The notes below the pieces were generated by a model, which was given only the letters and a program-made list of their open reading frames with translations, had not been told where the DNA came from and ran no database searches. This document shows, one piece after another, positions 30,651-34,425 of a stretch of DNA of 34,425 nt; position 1 is the stretch's first letter, and the number at the start of each line of letters is the position of its first letter. The position numbers and the translations under genes were made by a program. The stretch is from Priapulus caudatus. Its lineage: Eukaryota > Priapulida > Priapulimorpha > Priapulimorphida > Priapulidae. Location: positions 1 to 34,425 of the forward strand of contig NW_014577638.1 of assembly GCF_000485595.1 (NCBI RefSeq), in the 5' to 3' direction.

Positions 30651-31960
30651 ACTAGGGGCGGTTAATAATGCTCTGAGAGCTATCCCGCCCTACAATCTCC
30701 GCAATAAACAAAGCAGAATGTTATGCCACCTGGCCCCATCGTTGGCATCTCAGTCAAATATTCATTGGCTTTGTAATATCAGGAGCATTGATAATGCGCA
30801 ATTGACGACTGAACAAGCCACCAATCCTGTGCAGGGCGTATGCCGAGTTCAGTCGTGTCCTATAATAAATCAGTACGTAAGTATAGCTTGCTACGGGAGA
30901 AGAGAGACTGGAACTGGACGTAGGGCAAGGAAAAGACAGGCCAGCGAGGGCGGTGGATACAGAAGAACGGAGTGAGCTTATGAGAAGAGTTAGCTGCAAC
31001 GAGGGCGATGCAAGAGAGAATGTAAATCAGATGAGCGAGCGAGAACGGTAGCGGTGGCGGGCGAAGTAAGTATGTAAGGTTTATCCGAAACCAGCGGCAG
31101 ACCTTCCTAGCGAGTCCCGCGGCTAGTGGCGCGTCTCGTCCATTCCTAAGTTTATAAAGCGAAAATAATCTATCGTTTACTAAAAAACGATTCTTATTTA
31201 AGCAAGCCGCTAAGCACCTCTATGATTTACTGACTATAGGAAAAACTTATATTTACAGAAAACCTTGCTGATGATTAACAGCCATTTACCCCCGGACTAT
31301 ATCTAAATTGCATGATCAGCAACAAAATACAACTCCTCTGGTGATATTATAAATATATGCGGCATTAGATCTAGCGCTGCCCTATAACACAGTTAACACC
31401 GTAACCAGCTTTGTAACTGACTGGTATACTGCAGAAGCCAAAAAAAGTCCTCGCAATTGGGGACCGTTTACATGCAAACAGATCTACTTCGCTATTTTCA
31501 TAAATGAGAAGTCCTAAGCTGATGAACTATACTAAAATATATCCTGGCATAATGATCTATGCATGGATACACCCCTGCGCGGTGCGTCTTTCATATTAAG
31601 ATTCTATAATTTGAGCAAAACAATGGTTTTTGCGCGACAGTAAGAGTGTTGTTCGTGGTCCCTGTGAAGTGGCATGGAAGGCGAAACGTTACAGTATACG
31701 GTATTTGTTGTAAATCAACAATTACCGAATAGTACCCACCAGGTGCCAAGACCCCGCCTGCCAGCGGTTGTGGATGTACAAAATTTGAACTCATGATTAG
31801 ACGTAAATATAGTGCCTTCGCTTCGCGGGTAGAGGAGAGTGGGTGGAGCCTGACGAGAATGCTGGGCAAAGGAAAAAAGCCGAGAACAGCCGATCTGGAA
31901 CAGATAGGAGGCTGAGTGGTAGCAACAAAGGGAGGCAGGGTAAGGACGTGGCGTCTCATT
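30651..31960. repeat. Possible further decayed units of the same array
   Basis: Only scattered matches remain: gaaaagacaggccagcgagg near 30930, aactcctctggtgatatta near 31330, and aacaaagggaggcagggtaaggacg near 31925 against unit 1 aagggaggcaaaggggaggacg. Order and spacing fit two more units, but I cannot align them continuously. Confidence 0.35.
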
Positions 31961-32847
31961 CGTTGGGCGCGAGGTTATCAGTATATACATGTATATAATG
32001 TTTTGCAACCCTATGGCGAGGGCCATCCAAGGCCGATTTAGTGACTGGGCCAAGCGTTGGCGTGGCCTTGGGGCCATCGCTACAACTCAGGGGTTTGCGC
32101 AGCATATTTCCATTAAAAAAAAATTGGAAAAGGCTGATCAGAACGACACGCAACAGTGTATAATGCACAAGAGACCATTTTCAGTACTTACAACGTCGTA
32201 TTTAGTTTTTTGAGAAAATAGCGTCATTTGCGTATGAATTGTTAAAGATCAACTGTCGTACCAATTTGCGCCGCGTTTTACGTCAATTACCATAGGCCTA
32301 CGGACCATACATTAGGCCATAATTGTACTTGTTTGTGGTAGGGTGAAATCAGGGGTGTTTTCCTGTCATTCAACAGCACACCGGTCGCGCATCGCAGACA
32401 AACATTTATAAACTCCAAGGTCATGCATCCATCTCAACGTCGATTTTTTTTGCTTGCTTATTCAGATTCTTTCTACTTGAAAAAATGTACTTTATTGATG
32501 ACTGTAACTATATGTCTTGTCACCTTTTAGTTTTTAGTATGCTAAGGTAGGGTGGGCATCCACTACTGAAGGCTGTCCAGGTGCCCCCACATGTCTAAAT
32601 TCGGCCATGGCGCCCCGGGGATGTATTAGGGGTTATCTGTGAATAGATCTCGGCAGATAATCTGGCATAGTGTTGATGCAAGGGTATTGGAAATTAGGTC
32701 AATGAACTATGAATAACTAAATTAATACGTGTATGAGTGCGTATGCACACTCGTGTGTGTATGACTGGCAACATATGTGACCACGCATGTAGGTATGCAT
32801 GTAGCCTACGTTTTGCGTTCATGATCGTGGCATGTGTTGAGCATGTC

Positions 32848-32886
32848 GTGTGTGTGTGTGCGTGTGTGCATGTGCGTGGGTGCGCT

Positions 32887-32941
<55 letters not shown>

Positions 32942-33001
32942 GTGGTGGTGTGTGCGTGCTGTGTGCGTGTGTGATGTGCGTGTGTGCGCGTGCGTGCGCG
33001 C
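32848..33001 (+). repeat. TG microsatellite
   Basis: Pure (TG)n at about 32889-32936, flanked by degenerate TG/CG-rich sequence. Confidence 0.95.
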
Positions 33002-33189
33002 AAATAAATGAAGTGCACATGTAGCAACCAGTAATTAAGTGTACATAAAATGGTATCTATGTTGGTTGTATGTACTGAGGAGCAACCGAAAATAGGTTAA
33101 GCGATGAATTCGAATGACTACCAGCATACAGAGTGAATGTCGAAAATCGAAAATCAAACTGACTTGCTGACTCACGTAGCAGAGCAGAT

Positions 33190-33220
33190 AGCAGACAGAC
33201 AGATAGACAGACAGACAGAT

Positions 33221-33269
<49 letters not shown>

Positions 33270-33286
33270 GCTAGACTGACAGACCG
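33190..33286 (+). repeat. GACA microsatellite
   Basis: (GACA)n with occasional GATA units. Confidence 0.95.
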
Positions 33287-34253
33287 GTTTTTGTAGTAGT
33301 ATATAGATAACGCATCGCTCCCACCAAGTATTTACGTGTTTTGAATGTGCCCACTTTACTTCAACGGATTTGCAAAACTTGTCTTTCTGGGCTCGCGTCG
33401 CGCATTGTCTACAACGACTTGTATAAAATGTCTCTGTATGTGTACAATGTCTTCATGTACAATATATTACATGTGTAGTACAATGTGTGGCTATTTGTGT
33501 ACAATGTGATACAATATGCAGTGCCATGTAGCACAATGCTTTGTGGACGAAAATTAGAAACAGTGCGTTTAATTACCTAACAGTGTAGCTCGGGCATACA
33601 GAGTTTCATCATGCTGCACTCTACAGTCGCGCGTGGTGCGCGAATGAGCAAATTTTTAATTAATTTAATTAAAAGCACAGGAAGGTGAATGTTAGGCAAA
33701 GTTTTGAATTTCATTTTCTTTTTATAGTTTGTTTTTATTCACTACTTATGACATTTATTTGTGAAACAGCTAAATTAAAAATAGCAGCTGATAAGCTTAT
33801 TTACTTTTAATTTTCGTAATTTACGATTTTGTAAAATCACACCATATATCTCATAAGGACCACGATGTAAATAAAATGTGCTAGTCATACTTTTTGTGTA
33901 TATATCTTGTACTATCTAATTTTATTGAATTTAACCTAATATTGTAATAGTAGGTGTGTATATTATGGATAATTACCTAAATAAATAAACAAATAAAAAT
34001 AAATAAATAACTTCATGATTGATGATTGATGATCAACTAAATGATTGATTAGACTTCAAATCAAAGTCCAAAAGACGGAGAGAGACAACGTTGGTCAAAT
34101 GGACAGCTCAACACTGGGATTGTAGTCGAAAAGCTTTAATTTTTCCATTAACCAGAGGGGAAGAAGTCATTCGAACATGAGATGACAAAACACGTTTAAA
34201 ATCGCAGTGGCTGGAGTACGCCAGCCGTCGGTCGTTCAGCCCGCCTTTTTTGC

Positions 34254-34332
34254 GTTAGGGTTAGGGTTAGGATTAGGGTTAGGGTTATGGTTTAGGGTAT
34301 GGTTAGGGTTAGGTTTAGGTTGGGTTAGGGTT
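34254..34332 (+). repeat. Interstitial telomere-like TTAGGG tract
   Basis: About 12 hexamers of TTAGGG type, several with one change. Unique sequence continues on both sides, so this is not a chromosome end. Confidence 0.9.
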
Positions 34333-34390
34333 TCTTGCTCATCTAAACTCTCAAATCGTGAATTTTTTCCCAAGCGTTATTTCGAAATCT

Positions 34391-34413
34391 GGCGGCGATC
34401 GCCGCCATCTTTG
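34391..34413 (-). promoter_or_regulatory. 16-bp palindrome with YY1-type motif
   Basis: GGCGGCGATCGCCGCC (34391-34406) is a perfect palindrome. Read on the minus strand, caaagATGGCGGCG is a strong YY1-like site and opens an 18-codon frame ending at a TAG. It could be a promoter of a minus-strand gene or part of a repeat. Confidence 0.3.
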
Positions 34414-34425
34414 TCTCGTTAAGTA

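Larger units (their letters stand above)
31961..34253. other. Intergenic with microsatellites
   Basis: Besides the TG and GACA tracts there are recurring gtacaatgt words at about 33430-33540 and TTGATGA repeats near 34015-34050. No gene recognised. Confidence 0.5.

Noticed and set aside
34254-34332. Chromosome end (true telomere)
   Set aside because: Only about 12 hexamers, several mutated, and unique sequence continues on both sides.

Overview
The window is animal (metazoan) nuclear DNA, not bacterial. The two recognisable genes are split by GT-AG introns, most of the sequence is non-coding and full of microsatellites and short non-autonomous transposon remnants, and telomere-type TTAGGG/CCCTAA hexamers occur internally. 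Composition and repeat types suggest a non-vertebrate, probably marine invertebrate. I cannot name the species. Two N gaps (10188-10212 and 20784-21782) and indel-rich mismatches between duplicated segments suggest a draft long-read assembly, so small differences between repeat copies should be treated cautiously.

The genic core lies at 17.1-25.8 kb. ERH (enhancer of rudimentary homolog) is on the minus strand; three of its coding exons (17143-18034) give all residues after Met1. SLC39A9 (ZIP9 zinc transporter) is on the plus strand, complete in seven exons (22536-25807, 305 aa). They are arranged head to head, as I recall them being in human 14q24.1, so this looks like an ancient conserved divergent gene pair. 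Repeats and the larger N gap now fill the space between them.

Layout: 0-8.5 kb is intergenic. It holds polypyrimidine tracts, two copies of a ~0.6 kb repeat carrying DR1-type AGGTCA motifs, a G-rich tract and old MITE remnants. 8.5-13.5 kb holds a truncated copy (C) and a long copy (A) of a ~2.6 kb segment that recurs at 18.2-20.8 kb (copy B), separated by very long TCAC/CT/CA simple repeats and a gap. 13.6-14.6 kb is a tandem duplication. 14.6-17.1 kb is AT-rich sequence downstream of ERH, with one possible unrecognised minus-strand exon. 17.1-25.8 kb holds the two genes; SLC39A9 intron 1 contains a MITE with perfect 43-bp inverted repeats and a telomere-like core. At 25.77-26.31 kb a ~43-bp minisatellite starts inside the last codons of SLC39A9. 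26.3-28.6 kb is intergenic, with a weak ERH-like reading frame. 28.6-31.6 kb is a degenerating tandem array. 31.6-34.4 kb ends with TG and GACA microsatellites and an interstitial TTAGGG tract.

ERH is a small nuclear RNA-processing cofactor and SLC39A9 is a Golgi/plasma-membrane zinc transporter. They do not share a pathway; their link is positional and possibly a shared promoter. The most unusual features are the coding-end minisatellite, the telomere-loaded intronic MITE, and the duplicated segment that probably contains ERH upstream sequence.
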